From the NCBI GenBank assembly GCA_964344215.1, contig CAYFMP010000003.1:39142-103141 (forward strand): 64,000 nucleotides of DNA, read 5' to 3'. How positions within the stretch are numbered: the first letter of the stretch is position 1; the number at the start of each line of letters is the position of its first letter. The notes beneath the pieces were generated by a model. The model was not told the DNA's origin and ran no database searches. It was given only the letters and a program-made list of their open reading frames with translations. Of this stretch, positions 45,102 through 53,059 are shown piece after piece. This stretch comes from CAYFMP01 sp964344215 (GTDB taxonomy: Bacteria; Pseudomonadota; Alphaproteobacteria; Rhodospirillales; Casp-alpha2). The translations under genes were made by a program, and so were the position numbers.

Positions 45102-45529
45102 TGAACGACCCCCTGGATGCGGACTGCATCTTCTGCAAGATCATTCGCGGCGAGATCCCGAGTTTCCGCGTATTCGAAGACGATCAATGCTTCGCCTTCA
45201 TGGATATCAACCCGATCTCGCCGGGCCATTCGCTGGTTGTCCCCAAGTTCCATTCGCGTGACCTTTACGAGACCCCCGACGAATGGGTGGCCGCCACCGC
45301 CATCGGCGTCAGGCGGTTGGCGCGGGCGGTCGAAAAGATCGTCAAGCCCGAAGGCATCAACATCCTGCAGGCCAACGGCCCCGGCGCCAAGCAATCGGTA
45401 TTTCACCTGCATATGCATGTCATCCCGAGGAGCGCCACTGACGGCTTGACCATGAACTGGGACTTGGTCGAGGGCGACATGGAGGCGATCGGCGCCTTGG
45501 CCGACGAGATCAGAGCCAACATCGACTGA
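45101..45529 (+). CDS. HIT-family nucleotide-binding protein (HinT-like)
   Basis: This 142-residue protein is a histidine triad hydrolase, which cleaves AMP-linked compounds such as adenosine phosphoramidates. It shows CIFCKIIRGEIPSFRVFED, then MDINPISPGHSLVVPK and the triad FHLHMHVIPR (H-x-H-x-H). ATG follows AAAGGAGGCAAC at ideal distance and overlaps the cytochrome stop. Two cysteines in C-I-F-C are the usual remnants of a zinc site. The reason for pairing with a cytochrome is unknown. Confidence 0.94.
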   Translation: MNDPLDADCIFCKIIRGEIPSFRVFEDDQCFAFMDINPISPGHSLVVPKFHSRDLYETPDEWVAATAIGVRRLARAVEKIVKPEGINILQANGPGAKQSVFHLHMHVIPRSATDGLTMNWDLVEGDMEAIGALADEIRANID

Positions 45530-45638
45530 CTGGATTCCTCCGGGTTTCGGAAATCTTGTACATGCAAGGGAAAGTTTCACTTTTCTCAAGCCCCGTCCGT
45601 CTCTATATCGCCGACATCGGCGGCAGCGGGAGAGACCC

Positions 45639-45983
45639 ATGACCGATCCCGGCGTCATCAGCGGCTACGACGCCCACATCTATTTCGAGGCCGGCGACGG
45701 CCCAGCCCGGGACGCCGCCATCGAATTGCGCAGCCAACTGGTCGAACGCTTCGCGGCCAGGGAGGGAACGACCCGCGAGGAAGCCGGCGGCCCCCACCCG
45801 ATGCCGGAACTGCAGGCCGAGTTCGCCTGCGACCGGTTTTCCGATGTCGTGCCGTGGTTGATGCTGAACCGGGGCGACCTCAGGGTGCTGGTCCACCCGA
45901 TCACCGGCGACGCGGCGGCCGATCACGGCGAACACGCGCTTTGGCTCGGCGAGCCGGTGGCGTTGAACTTCGAGGCGTTCTGA
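45639..45983 (+). CDS. DOPA 4,5-dioxygenase family protein
   Basis: The 114-residue cytoplasmic protein matches the small DOPA 4,5-dioxygenase family (COG3805), non-heme iron enzymes that cleave catechol rings in fungi and bacteria. It begins with YDAHIYFEAGD and contains GGPHPMPELQAEF and LVHPITGDAAADHGEHALWL, with the histidines expected to bind iron. The natural substrate in bacteria is mostly unknown. It is a single gene; GGGAGAG precedes the ATG. It converges on the hicAB element, whose left repeat starts nine bases after its stop. Confidence 0.88.
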   Translation: MTDPGVISGYDAHIYFEAGDGPARDAAIELRSQLVERFAAREGTTREEAGGPHPMPELQAEFACDRFSDVVPWLMLNRGDLRVLVHPITGDAAADHGEHALWLGEPVALNFEAF

Positions 45984-45991
45984 AGCAAATC

Positions 45992-46027
45992 CCCCTCAGC
46001 GCTTAACGAACACCGTGAAATCGGGCA
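45992..46027. repeat. Left copy of a 36-bp direct repeat flanking hicAB
   Basis: This sequence is identical over 36 bases to positions 46920-46955, where it is the 3' end of the methyltransferase gene (complement of LPDFTVFVKR and stop). Weaker similarity continues about 18 bases more, into the end of hicB. The copy here encodes nothing complete, so it looks like a duplicate made when the hicAB segment came in. Confidence 0.85.
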
Positions 46028-46034
46028 GCGATCG

Positions 46035-46598
46035 CTATTGGCGATCTCTTTCGTAATCCGATACGCCGACTTGGCTGATATCTGGCGGATGCCGTTCCCG
46101 GATACGGCGTTTCTCGTCTTCCTTCACAATTCGATCTAATGCGCTCAACGCACTACCGGTCTCCTCAAAGGCTGCGTTCAGTCGCCGAAAGAAGACTTCA
46201 TCTAGTTTTTCCCGCGCCGCTTCACCCAGAAATGCGGAGCGGTTTGTCCCAAGAATGCCGACAGCCGAATCAATCTCGTCGAGTAACGATTCCTCCAGCG
46301 TGATGTTAATCCGCTTACTGGGCCCCGGTAGCGCGGCTTCAATCAGGGTGACGAAACTCCCTGTTTCTTCGCTGAATTGGGTATGCTTCGCGTGGAGTTT
46401 CTCAATAGATGTGGGCTCCGGAAGACTTTCACCATCTGCCAGCATTCCCTCGATGTGAAGACTCAGTGCTTCTCTCGCTAGGATAAGGGCTTCGGAGTGT
46501 GTCGCGCCCGCCGACACACAGCCCGGGAAATCCGGGAACGAAACACCAAAATCGCTGTCGGGTTCTTTACATACAATGGCTGGATAGTAACGGAGCAT
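46035..46598 (-). CDS. hicB: HicB-family antitoxin
   Basis: HicB neutralises the HicA mRNA interferase and represses the operon. The 187-residue protein has an N-terminal HicB domain (residues 1-70; YYPAIVCKEPDSDFGVSFPD, FPGCVSAGATHSEALILARE) and a C-terminal DNA-binding ribbon-helix-helix region (SKRINITLEESLLDEIDSAV, NRSAFLGEAAREKL). A further tail of about 45 charged residues makes it longer than most HicB. It follows hicA by 12 bases. GC is clearly lower than in neighbours and the module is bracketed by a direct repeat, suggesting recent gain. Confidence 0.92.
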   Translation of the reverse strand: MLRYYPAIVCKEPDSDFGVSFPDFPGCVSAGATHSEALILAREALSLHIEGMLADGESLPEPTSIEKLHAKHTQFSEETGSFVTLIEAALPGPSKRINITLEESLLDEIDSAVGILGTNRSAFLGEAAREKLDEVFFRRLNAAFEETGSALSALDRIVKEDEKRRIRERHPPDISQVGVSDYERDRQ

Positions 46599-46610
46599 GG
46601 TGTGGGCCCT

Positions 46611-46805
46611 CTAGATAATCTTAATTCCCGATTGCCGTTCGATACTTGCCACCGTTCCCTTGGGTAAATCACGTTTCGGATGGGGTACCGTCACACGACC
46701 CTTCCTCTCGGGGTGCTTGAACTGAATATGAGAGCCGCGCCGTGCAACTTCCCGCCAGCCGTGAGTTTCAAGAACTCGGATGACATTCCGGCTACTGACG
46801 CTCAT
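46611..46805 (-). CDS. hicA: HicA-family mRNA interferase toxin
   Basis: HicA is a small dsRBD-like ribonuclease that cuts mRNAs and stops growth when not bound by HicB. The 64-residue protein matches the family in full: RNVIRVLETHGWREVARRGS, then HIQFKHPERKGRVTVPHPKR, LPKGTVASIERQSGI. The histidine in GSHIQF is the catalytic residue of the family. It is first in a hicA-hicB operon; the 110-base promoter region upstream is extremely AT-rich (about 28 percent GC). The toxin seems intact. Confidence 0.93.
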   Translation of the reverse strand: MSVSSRNVIRVLETHGWREVARRGSHIQFKHPERKGRVTVPHPKRDLPKGTVASIERQSGIKII

Positions 46806-46919
46806 AACGAATAAGTATTGTATACATATAAATTTGTGGTTTCAAGGCATAGATGTGTATTGAAGATGTATTTTATAGAGCACCTTCCAGTCGAATATGC
46901 TCGTGAGATCGTGACGGCT

Positions 46920-46955
46920 CCCCTCAGCGCTTAACGAACACCGTGAAATCGGGCA
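46920..46955. repeat. Right copy of the 36-bp direct repeat flanking hicAB
   Basis: Functional copy of the repeat, forming the 3' end of the methyltransferase gene plus four bases. The two copies are 928 bases apart and enclose exactly the hicAB module and its AT-rich promoter. Confidence 0.85.
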
Positions 46956-47580
46956 ACGGGTCGTCGTTGGTGATGGTGACGTCGGCAGACAATTGGCGCG
47001 CGCAGAAATCGCGGACCGCCTCGCCATCGGCGTAGTAGAGTCCGTCGAAGCGGTCCGCTGCGTCGGCCCGCAGCATATTGAAGGCGAGACCTTTGCGGGT
47101 GTGGACCCAAAGCTGGACGAGACTGGCTTCGACGTACTCGGCCCAGGCCTCGTTGTCGGCGTCCAGGTGCATGTTGAAGGTGCCCGACGCGAACGTGTAA
47201 TCGGTCGTCTCCGTCACCACCAAGCGGCGCCGGAAGGTCGCCCGCGGATCGCCGATCCGCGCCCGGGCTGCGTTGATCAGGGCTTCCGACATTTCGGTTC
47301 CGATATAACGGCTTCGGTACATCTCCGGGCGGTCGCGTAGAAAGTCGAAAAACGCGCCGTAACCGCAGCCAAAATCGTGGATGGTCAGACCGCCGGCCGC
47401 ATCGACGTCGTCGAAGATGCATGCCAGGACCTCGAAACGACGGACCTGCCAATTCTCGTCCTTCCAGAAAACGCCGCGCGGGCTGGCGCCATACTGCTTG
47501 TAGCGTCTGTCGTAGGCGACGGCGACCGGCGCCAGCAGCTTCGGGGCGTCTCTGAGAATGCGAGAAGACGACTCGGACAT
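46924..47580 (-). CDS. SAM-dependent methyltransferase
   Basis: The 218-residue cytoplasmic protein has a class I methyltransferase core: the SAM loop LTIHDFGCGYGAFFDFL near residue 70, acidic residue at the end of strand 2 in YIGTEMSEALINAAR, and a late DPLPDFTVFVKR strand. The upstream RRYKQYGASPRGVFWKDENW is distinctive for a group of unclassified methyltransferases in alphaproteobacteria, sometimes beside surface polysaccharide genes. The substrate is unknown. Its 3' end is the site where the hicAB module seems to have entered, yet the gene is still complete. Confidence 0.85.
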   Translation of the reverse strand: MSESSSRILRDAPKLLAPVAVAYDRRYKQYGASPRGVFWKDENWQVRRFEVLACIFDDVDAAGGLTIHDFGCGYGAFFDFLRDRPEMYRSRYIGTEMSEALINAARARIGDPRATFRRRLVVTETTDYTFASGTFNMHLDADNEAWAEYVEASLVQLWVHTRKGLAFNMLRADAADRFDGLYYADGEAVRDFCARQLSADVTITNDDPLPDFTVFVKR

Positions 47581-47666
47581 CCGGACAGCCTAGCGCCGCA
47601 GCACCGTCCAGGCAAAGGACCGCAAATCGGTTGGGCGGAGGTGGTCTCAAAGGGAGGTGATCGCGG

Positions 47667-47810
47667 TTGAGGGGTTCGCCTGCCTCAACCGGTAGGCCGA
47701 TAACCTTCATCAGGGCCAATTGCGATGAATGCATTCGACATGCTAGCCTGCGCAGCCCCAATGATCGGTCCGAGCGACTCAGCGATTGCAGGGAGAAACA
47801 CCGGTCGTGA
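47667..47810 (+). CDS. Possible leader peptide with extended Shine-Dalgarno
   Basis: Weak candidate. A TTG-started frame of 47 codons follows GGAGGTGATC, a ten-base perfect match to the 16S anti-Shine-Dalgarno, at nine bases spacing, and its TGA overlaps the GTG start of the Sel1 gene. A stem of eight base pairs (GGTTGAGG with CCTCAACC) covers the start. The peptide is polar and arginine-rich (for example TFIRANCDECIRHASL) with no known family. It could be a coupling leader, or the strong ribosome site could be a coincidence. Confidence 0.25.
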   Translation: MRGSPASTGRPITFIRANCDECIRHASLRSPNDRSERLSDCREKHRS

Positions 47811-49135
47811 AGCGTCTTGTCTTCGTTTTCGTATTGCTTTTCTCGATGCCGGCCGCGGCACAGGATCTTTTCGAGAGCATCAATGCGTCGATCAAGAGCG
47901 GCGAATTCGAGACCGCCTTCGAGGAACTGATTGAACTCGCCGTCAATGGCAACGCCCAGGCCCAGCTCAACGTCGCCGTCATGTACGAGAAGGGCATGGG
48001 CCGCCCGGTCAACCCGCGTCTGGCGGCACAGTGGTACGGACTGTCCGCCGCCCAGGGAAACGCCCAAGCTCAAAACAACCTCGGCGGCCTGCTTCGCAAA
48101 GGCAACGGCATTCCGAGGGATTTCGAGAAAGCGGCGTTTTGGTTCGAGAAGGCCGCCAAGCAAGGCCATGCGATCGCCCAGAAGAACCTCGGCGACATGT
48201 ACCGCAAGGGAAACGGCGTCGAGAAGGACCGCGTTGAAGCGGTCAGGTGGTATCGCCTGGCCGCCGCGCAAGATGAGAAGTGGGGTGAGCTTGCCCTGGG
48301 CCGCGTCTACGAACAGGGCGAGGGCGTCAAGCGGGATTACCTGGAAGCCTCCAAGCTGTACCGCAAGGCTGCCAAGAAGGGACTGGCCTTGGCCCAGAAC
48401 AATCTCGGCACGCTTTACCGCAACGGAAACGGCGTCACCAAGAACAACACGCTGGCGCTCAAATGGTATCGCAAGGCCGCCGCGCAGGATCACGCGCTGG
48501 CCCAGAAAAACCTCGGCGACATGTTTAGGAAGGGGCTGGGGGTCAAGAAGGACTATGACGAGGCGCTGAAGCTGTACCGCGCTTCCGCCGAGCAAGGCGA
48601 GGCCTGGGGCCAACTCAGCCTCGGTCGCATGTACGATCAGGGGAAAGGCGCTCAGAGGGATCCCATTGAGGCCGTCAAGTGGTACCGGAAGGCTGCCGAG
48701 CAGGGCCTGGCTCTGGCTCAGAATATCCTAGGCGCCCGCTACGGCGCCGGCCGGGGTGTGGGGCGGGACCCCGCACAGGCTCTGAAGTGGCATCTGCGGG
48801 CGGCCGAACAGGACGAAGCGTGGAGCCAGTTCAGCCTCGGCCGGATGTACGAAAAGGGCGAGGGCGTCAGAAAGAACCATGCGACGGCGCTCAAGTGGTA
48901 TCGAAAGGCCGCCGGCCAAGGGCTCGCCGAGGCCGAGTTCCGCCTCGGCCTGATGTACGAAAAGGGCAACGGCGTGCAAAAGAATATCGCCGAAGCGCTC
49001 GGATGGTACCGCAAGGCGGCGGATCAGGGATTGGATGTGGCGGTCGAGGCGCTCCGCCGGCATGATCCGGCGTCGGCGCCAGAACTGGCCAAGTCGGTCT
49101 TTCTGCCGCCGGCCTACGAACAGATTTCCCAGTAA
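47807..49135 (+). CDS. Secreted Sel1-repeat (tetratricopeptide-like) protein
   Basis: This 442-residue protein has a signal peptide (LVFVFVLLFSMPAAAQ, cleaved near residue 20) and then ten Sel1 repeats of 36 residues, such as AQKNLGDMYRKGNGVEKD and EAVRWYRLAAAQ. Sel1 proteins act as scaffolds in the periplasm or at the surface. Repeats fall into types that recur every three units. The start is GTG after AGGGAG. It is encoded alone; ygfZ converges on it. A short hairpin near 49140-49165 lies after the stop, without a T run. Confidence 0.92.
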   Translation: MKRLVFVFVLLFSMPAAAQDLFESINASIKSGEFETAFEELIELAVNGNAQAQLNVAVMYEKGMGRPVNPRLAAQWYGLSAAQGNAQAQNNLGGLLRKGNGIPRDFEKAAFWFEKAAKQGHAIAQKNLGDMYRKGNGVEKDRVEAVRWYRLAAAQDEKWGELALGRVYEQGEGVKRDYLEASKLYRKAAKKGLALAQNNLGTLYRNGNGVTKNNTLALKWYRKAAAQDHALAQKNLGDMFRKGLGVKKDYDEALKLYRASAEQGEAWGQLSLGRMYDQGKGAQRDPIEAVKWYRKAAEQGLALAQNILGARYGAGRGVGRDPAQALKWHLRAAEQDEAWSQFSLGRMYEKGEGVRKNHATALKWYRKAAGQGLAEAEFRLGLMYEKGNGVQKNIAEALGWYRKAADQGLDVAVEALRRHDPASAPELAKSVFLPPAYEQISQ

Positions 49136-49197
49136 TCCTGAGCGCCCGGGCCGTCCGGCGACCGGGCGCCAGCCGCTTGGCGCGGCGGCAAAACGCC

Positions 49198-50088
49198 TTA
49201 GAACACAGCCCAGTCCGGCTTTTTCGGTATCACGGTCGAGTCGCCGGCCGTCAGCGGCGGCGCGCCGTCGTCCAGGTGTTCGAGGCGGATCAGGGCGAGA
49301 GCCAGGCCGTCGGCGCCGGAGCGGATCTCGCCGGCCTCGCGTTCGCCGGCCATGACCGGCGTGCCGGGCTCGGGTAGCGGGCCTTCGATCTCGACCGGCA
49401 CCAGCCGTCTCTTGACCAGCCCACGGTACTTGGTCCTGGCCGTCAGTTCCTGACCGACGTAGCAGCCTTTTCCCCAATCGACGCCGTTCAATTCGTCGAA
49501 GCCGCTTTCAAGAAGAACCGATTTATCGACGACCAGGTCGCGGCTGCCGTCGGGCAGGCCGAGAGCCAGTCGGCGGGCCTCCAGGTCGGCCGCGGCACCT
49601 TCCTCGAAACCGGCTGCGGCGAGGCCTTCGGCCGCCGTCTCGGCGGGCAGGATGGCGCGGCCGCCGATTGTCGCCAGCCTCGGGTCGATGAAGGCGATGC
49701 CGTCGCCGAAGATCGCGGTGCGTCCGGGCTCGTCGACCACTCCCAATGTCCCGGCAACACCGTCGCCGCCGAGCGCGGCGACCGCCAACTCCCCGCTCAA
49801 GTCGGTCAACTCGACGTCGGCGCGGAGCTTGTACATGGAGAGGCGTTTGACGAGATCGACTAGGCGCTGCTTCTCGCAGTCGAGAACGACGCCGCCCTGC
49901 CATTCGGCGACGAAGAAATCGAACAGGTACTTGCCCTGCGGCGTGAGTAAGGCGGCGTACAAGGTCGACTTGGGGCTCACCCTGTCGACGTCGTTCGAGA
50001 TCAGGCCCTGCAGGAATTCCCGCGCGTCGACGCCGCTGACGGCGAGCAGTCCGCGATCCTGCAAAATGGTATAAGTCGGTGCCGCCAT
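49198..50088 (-). CDS. ygfZ: YgfZ/GcvT-like folate-binding protein
   Basis: YgfZ is a tetrahydrofolate-binding protein that helps iron-sulfur cluster enzymes such as MiaB. The 296-residue protein has the GcvT-like fold and the signature KGCYVGQELTARTKYRG, with the essential cysteine. LQDRGLLAVSGVDAREFLQG and ISNDVDRVSPKSTLYAALLT in the N-terminal part are also typical. I chose the ATG before AAPTYTILQDRG; a start 57 bases upstream adds a non-conserved stretch. It is divergent from the glycosyltransferase cluster. Confidence 0.93.
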   Translation of the reverse strand: MAAPTYTILQDRGLLAVSGVDAREFLQGLISNDVDRVSPKSTLYAALLTPQGKYLFDFFVAEWQGGVVLDCEKQRLVDLVKRLSMYKLRADVELTDLSGELAVAALGGDGVAGTLGVVDEPGRTAIFGDGIAFIDPRLATIGGRAILPAETAAEGLAAAGFEEGAAADLEARRLALGLPDGSRDLVVDKSVLLESGFDELNGVDWGKGCYVGQELTARTKYRGLVKRRLVPVEIEGPLPEPGTPVMAGEREAGEIRSGADGLALALIRLEHLDDGAPPLTAGDSTVIPKKPDWAVF

Positions 50089-50288
50089 GACGGAGCCTTG
50101 GTCCGGTTTCGCAAATCCATAGCGCGGATCGGAACTCATCCGCAACGCCCCCGTTCAGGTAGTCGCAACAGCACTCGGCTACAAGGGCGGAAGCGGCGGC
50201 AATGCCGGGCCCAAAGCTTTTCAAGCCCCGGCGGCGGTCGTATAAGTGCTTGTTCGACGTATGGTTTCAGGGTTTCTGGGGACGGGCG

Positions 50289-51251
50289 GTGAAAATTCTT
50301 TTCATTACATCGACCCGCATCGGCGACGCGGTCCTGTCGACCGGGCTGCTCGACCGTCTGATCGCCGACCATCCGGGCGCACGCCTCACCGTCGCCTGCG
50401 GTCCCGCCGCCGCGCCGTTGTTCGAGGCGGTGCCGGGGCTGGAACGGATCATCGTTCTCGACAAGATGCTGCTGTCGCTGCATTGGGTGCGCATGTGGGT
50501 GCTGTGTATCGGCCAACCCTGGGACTTGGTCGTCGATCTGCGCAACGCGCCGCTGTCGTATCTGTTGAGGGCCAAATCCCAGCGCCACATGCACCGCACC
50601 CGCGAACCCGGCCACCGTGTCGCCCAGCTGGCCCGCGTTCTCGGCCTCGAAGTCGACCCGCCGGCGCCGAAAATCTGGATATCCGGGGACAACGAGCGGA
50701 CCGCCGAGACCCTGATAGCAGACGGCGGGCCGGTCTTGGCCGTCGGCCCGACCGCCAACTGGCATGCCAAGACCTGGCCGGCCGACAGGTTCGCCGAGCT
50801 GAGCCGGCGCCTGACCGGCCAAGGCGGAATTCTGGCTGGCGCGCGCATCGCCGTCTTCGGGCGCGCCGACGAGAGGCCGCAGGCCATGCGGCTGATCGAA
50901 TCGATTCCCGAGGAACGCCGTATCGATCTGGTCGGCCATATCGGGCTGCTCGACGTCGCCGCCTGCATGAAACGCTGTGCGCTCTACGTCGGCAACGATT
51001 CGGGTCTGATGCATCTGGCTGCCGCCGCCGGCATCCCGACGCTCGGGTTGTTCGGGCCCAGCCCCGAGGAGCACTACGCGCCGTGGGGACCGCGTTGCGC
51101 GGTGGTGCGGACCGAGAAATCTCATGCCGACATCTTCCCGCCCGATTTCGATCCCGGCGCGCCGGGATCGCTGATGGAGGGATTGAGCGTCGACCGCGCC
51201 GAGCAGGCGGTACTCGAGTTGTGGCGGCGGACATCGGAGGCGGCGGCATGA
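50289..51251 (+). CDS. Glycosyltransferase family 9 (heptosyltransferase-like)
   Basis: This is a GT-B glycosyltransferase of family 9, related to WaaC/WaaF/WaaQ that add heptoses to the lipopolysaccharide core. It shows VKILFITSTRIGDAVLSTGL at the N-terminus, AVGPTANWHAKTWPADRFAE and the C-terminal YVGNDSGLMHLAAAAGIPTL, the ADP-sugar binding loop. The start is uncertain: GTG at 50289 matches the family start with GGGGAC upstream; an ATG at 50202 would add 29 basic residues. It is the first gene of a tightly coupled five-gene cluster. Confidence 0.88.
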   Translation: MKILFITSTRIGDAVLSTGLLDRLIADHPGARLTVACGPAAAPLFEAVPGLERIIVLDKMLLSLHWVRMWVLCIGQPWDLVVDLRNAPLSYLLRAKSQRHMHRTREPGHRVAQLARVLGLEVDPPAPKIWISGDNERTAETLIADGGPVLAVGPTANWHAKTWPADRFAELSRRLTGQGGILAGARIAVFGRADERPQAMRLIESIPEERRIDLVGHIGLLDVAACMKRCALYVGNDSGLMHLAAAAGIPTLGLFGPSPEEHYAPWGPRCAVVRTEKSHADIFPPDFDPGAPGSLMEGLSVDRAEQAVLELWRRTSEAAA

Positions 51252-52021
51252 ACGGCGCCGAAGGCAACGGCGTGACCTTGTCGGCGGTGATCAGCGTTCG
51301 CAACGAGGAGCGCCAACTGGCCGCCTGCCTGCAGTGCCTCGACTTCGCCGACGAGATCGTCGTGCTCCTGGACAAGTGCACCGACGGCTCCGAGGATATC
51401 GCCCGGCAATACTCCGATTGTGTCGTCGAGGGCGACTGGGCCAAGGAGGGCGAGCGCCGCAACGCCGGCATCGCGGCCTGCGCCGGCCAGTGGGTGTTCG
51501 AGGTCGACGCCGACGAGCGCGTACCCGAGGCGCTGGCCGCCGAGATTCGCCGGGTCGTCGGAACCTCCCAGTTCGATTGGCACGAAATCCTGGTCGACAA
51601 CTACATCGGCGACAAGCTGGTGCGCTGGGGCTGGGGGGCGTCGTTCGGCAAGGCCGCCTATCCGGGTCTGTTCCGCAAGGGCGCTAAGGTATGGGGCGAA
51701 CAGCGCGTCCACCCCAGCCTGACGTGGTCGGGCCGCCAGGGACCGAGGCTCGAAAACCGCCTCAAGCATTTTGTCGACCGCAACCTCTCCGACATGATTC
51801 GCCGCCTCGATTCGTATTCGACGGCGCGGGCCAAGGACCTCCGCGAGTCCGGCGATATCGGCTCGACCGCCAACAACATGCGTCGCCTGTTTTCCCGGTT
51901 CCTCAAGTGTTACATCGGCCGCAAGGGTTACAGGGAAGGCGGATACGGCTTGGCGATCGCGCTGTTCGCCGGCCTCTATCCGCTGCTCTCGCACCTCAAG
52001 GCCAAGCTCGAGGAGGAGTAG
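51248..52021 (+). CDS. Glycosyltransferase family 2 (WaaE/KdtX-like)
   Basis: This 257-residue inverting GT-A enzyme begins LSAVISVRNEERQLAACLQC and contains WVFEVDADERVPEALAAEI, where DAD is the metal- and nucleotide-binding motif. It resembles the WaaE/KdtX family that adds glucose to heptose in the lipopolysaccharide core, and it ends in a basic amphipathic region (FLKCYIGRKGYREGGYG, LYPLLSHLKAKLEE) for membrane contact. The start overlaps the GT9 gene by four bases and the next gene starts right after its stop. Confidence 0.9.
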   Translation: MNGAEGNGVTLSAVISVRNEERQLAACLQCLDFADEIVVLLDKCTDGSEDIARQYSDCVVEGDWAKEGERRNAGIAACAGQWVFEVDADERVPEALAAEIRRVVGTSQFDWHEILVDNYIGDKLVRWGWGASFGKAAYPGLFRKGAKVWGEQRVHPSLTWSGRQGPRLENRLKHFVDRNLSDMIRRLDSYSTARAKDLRESGDIGSTANNMRRLFSRFLKCYIGRKGYREGGYGLAIALFAGLYPLLSHLKAKLEEE

Positions 52022-53059
52022 GTGGTGCGCATCGTGCTGGCCGACGACGGCATCGAGTTCGACGGCAGGACTCCGGAGACCGAGCCCTTGGGCGGCGTCG
52101 AATCCTCGGTGGTGGCGCTGACCGCGGAACTGGCCAAGCGCGGCCACGACGTTCATGTCCGCAACAAATGCGCCCGGGCGACGGCCCATGCCGGCGTCGA
52201 CTGGCGGCCGATCACGGGCGGCCAGTGGCCGAATGCGGTCGATCTCTATATCGCCAACCGCGGCGATAAGCTGTTGGAGCTGATGCCGGAAGCCCGGCGC
52301 ACCGTCTTCTGGATCCACAACCCGGCCCGTTACCTGATGAAGTGGCGCTATCTCACCAAGCTGTGGCGGATCAAGCCGGCCATCGTCTTTATCGGCGACT
52401 ACCATGCGACTACCTACCCGGGCTGGGCGCCGGGCGGCGAACGGGTGGTCATCCCCTATGGGCTGCCGGATGCGTTCTGCGAGGCCGAGCCGGCGAAGAA
52501 GCCGCCGCCGCCGCGCGCCGTCTTCACCTCCAACCCGCTGCGCTCGCTGGATTGGCTTCTGGAGCTGTGGGCCGGGGAAATAGAACCCCGTGCGTCCGGC
52601 GCCGAGCTTCATCTGTTCACCGGCGCCGCCACCTACGGCCGGGTCGGCGATGCCAAGGCCGAGGCGATGGAAACCGTGCTCGCCCGCGCCCGCGCCCTCG
52701 AGGGGCAGGGCGTTCGCCTGCGCGGACCGGTGCCGAAGGCGCAACTGGTCGAGGAGTTCCGCCGGGCCCGCTGCATGCTGTACCGCGGCGACCTCAACGA
52801 GACCTTCTGTCTGGCCGTCGGCGAGGCGCAGGCGATGGGCGTTCCGGCCGTCGTCCAGAACCTGGGTTCGGTGCGCGAGCGGGTGATCGACGGCGAGACC
52901 GGCTTCGTCGCCCGCGACGCCGCCCGCTTCGCCGAGGCCGCCGTCGGTCTGCTCGGCGACGACGAGTTGTGGCGCCGCCAGCACCGGGCAGCGCTCGCCA
53001 AGCAGCGCGCTTGGCGGTGGCCGGACGCGGCGGCCGCCTTCGAGGAGTTGATCCGATGA
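52022..53059 (+). CDS. Glycosyltransferase family 4-like protein
   Basis: This 345-residue GT-B enzyme has an N-terminal half (IEFDGRTPETEPLGGVESSV, with the acceptor-side GGVES) and a C-terminal nucleotide-sugar domain with GAELHLFTGAATYGRV, RGPVPKAQLVEEFRRARCML and LNETFCLAVGEAQAMGVPAV, where the E-x7-E motif lies. The donor and acceptor cannot be predicted. The start is GTG immediately after the preceding TAG, with a second GTG following; the stop overlaps the next gene by four bases. Confidence 0.87.
   Translation: MVRIVLADDGIEFDGRTPETEPLGGVESSVVALTAELAKRGHDVHVRNKCARATAHAGVDWRPITGGQWPNAVDLYIANRGDKLLELMPEARRTVFWIHNPARYLMKWRYLTKLWRIKPAIVFIGDYHATTYPGWAPGGERVVIPYGLPDAFCEAEPAKKPPPPRAVFTSNPLRSLDWLLELWAGEIEPRASGAELHLFTGAATYGRVGDAKAEAMETVLARARALEGQGVRLRGPVPKAQLVEEFRRARCMLYRGDLNETFCLAVGEAQAMGVPAVVQNLGSVRERVIDGETGFVARDAARFAEAAVGLLGDDELWRRQHRAALAKQRAWRWPDAAAAFEELIR

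Noticed and set aside
45992..46955. Simple insertion sequence as explanation for the flanking repeats
   Set aside because: No transposase and no terminal inverted repeats were found, and a 36-bp target duplication is too long for common insertion sequences.
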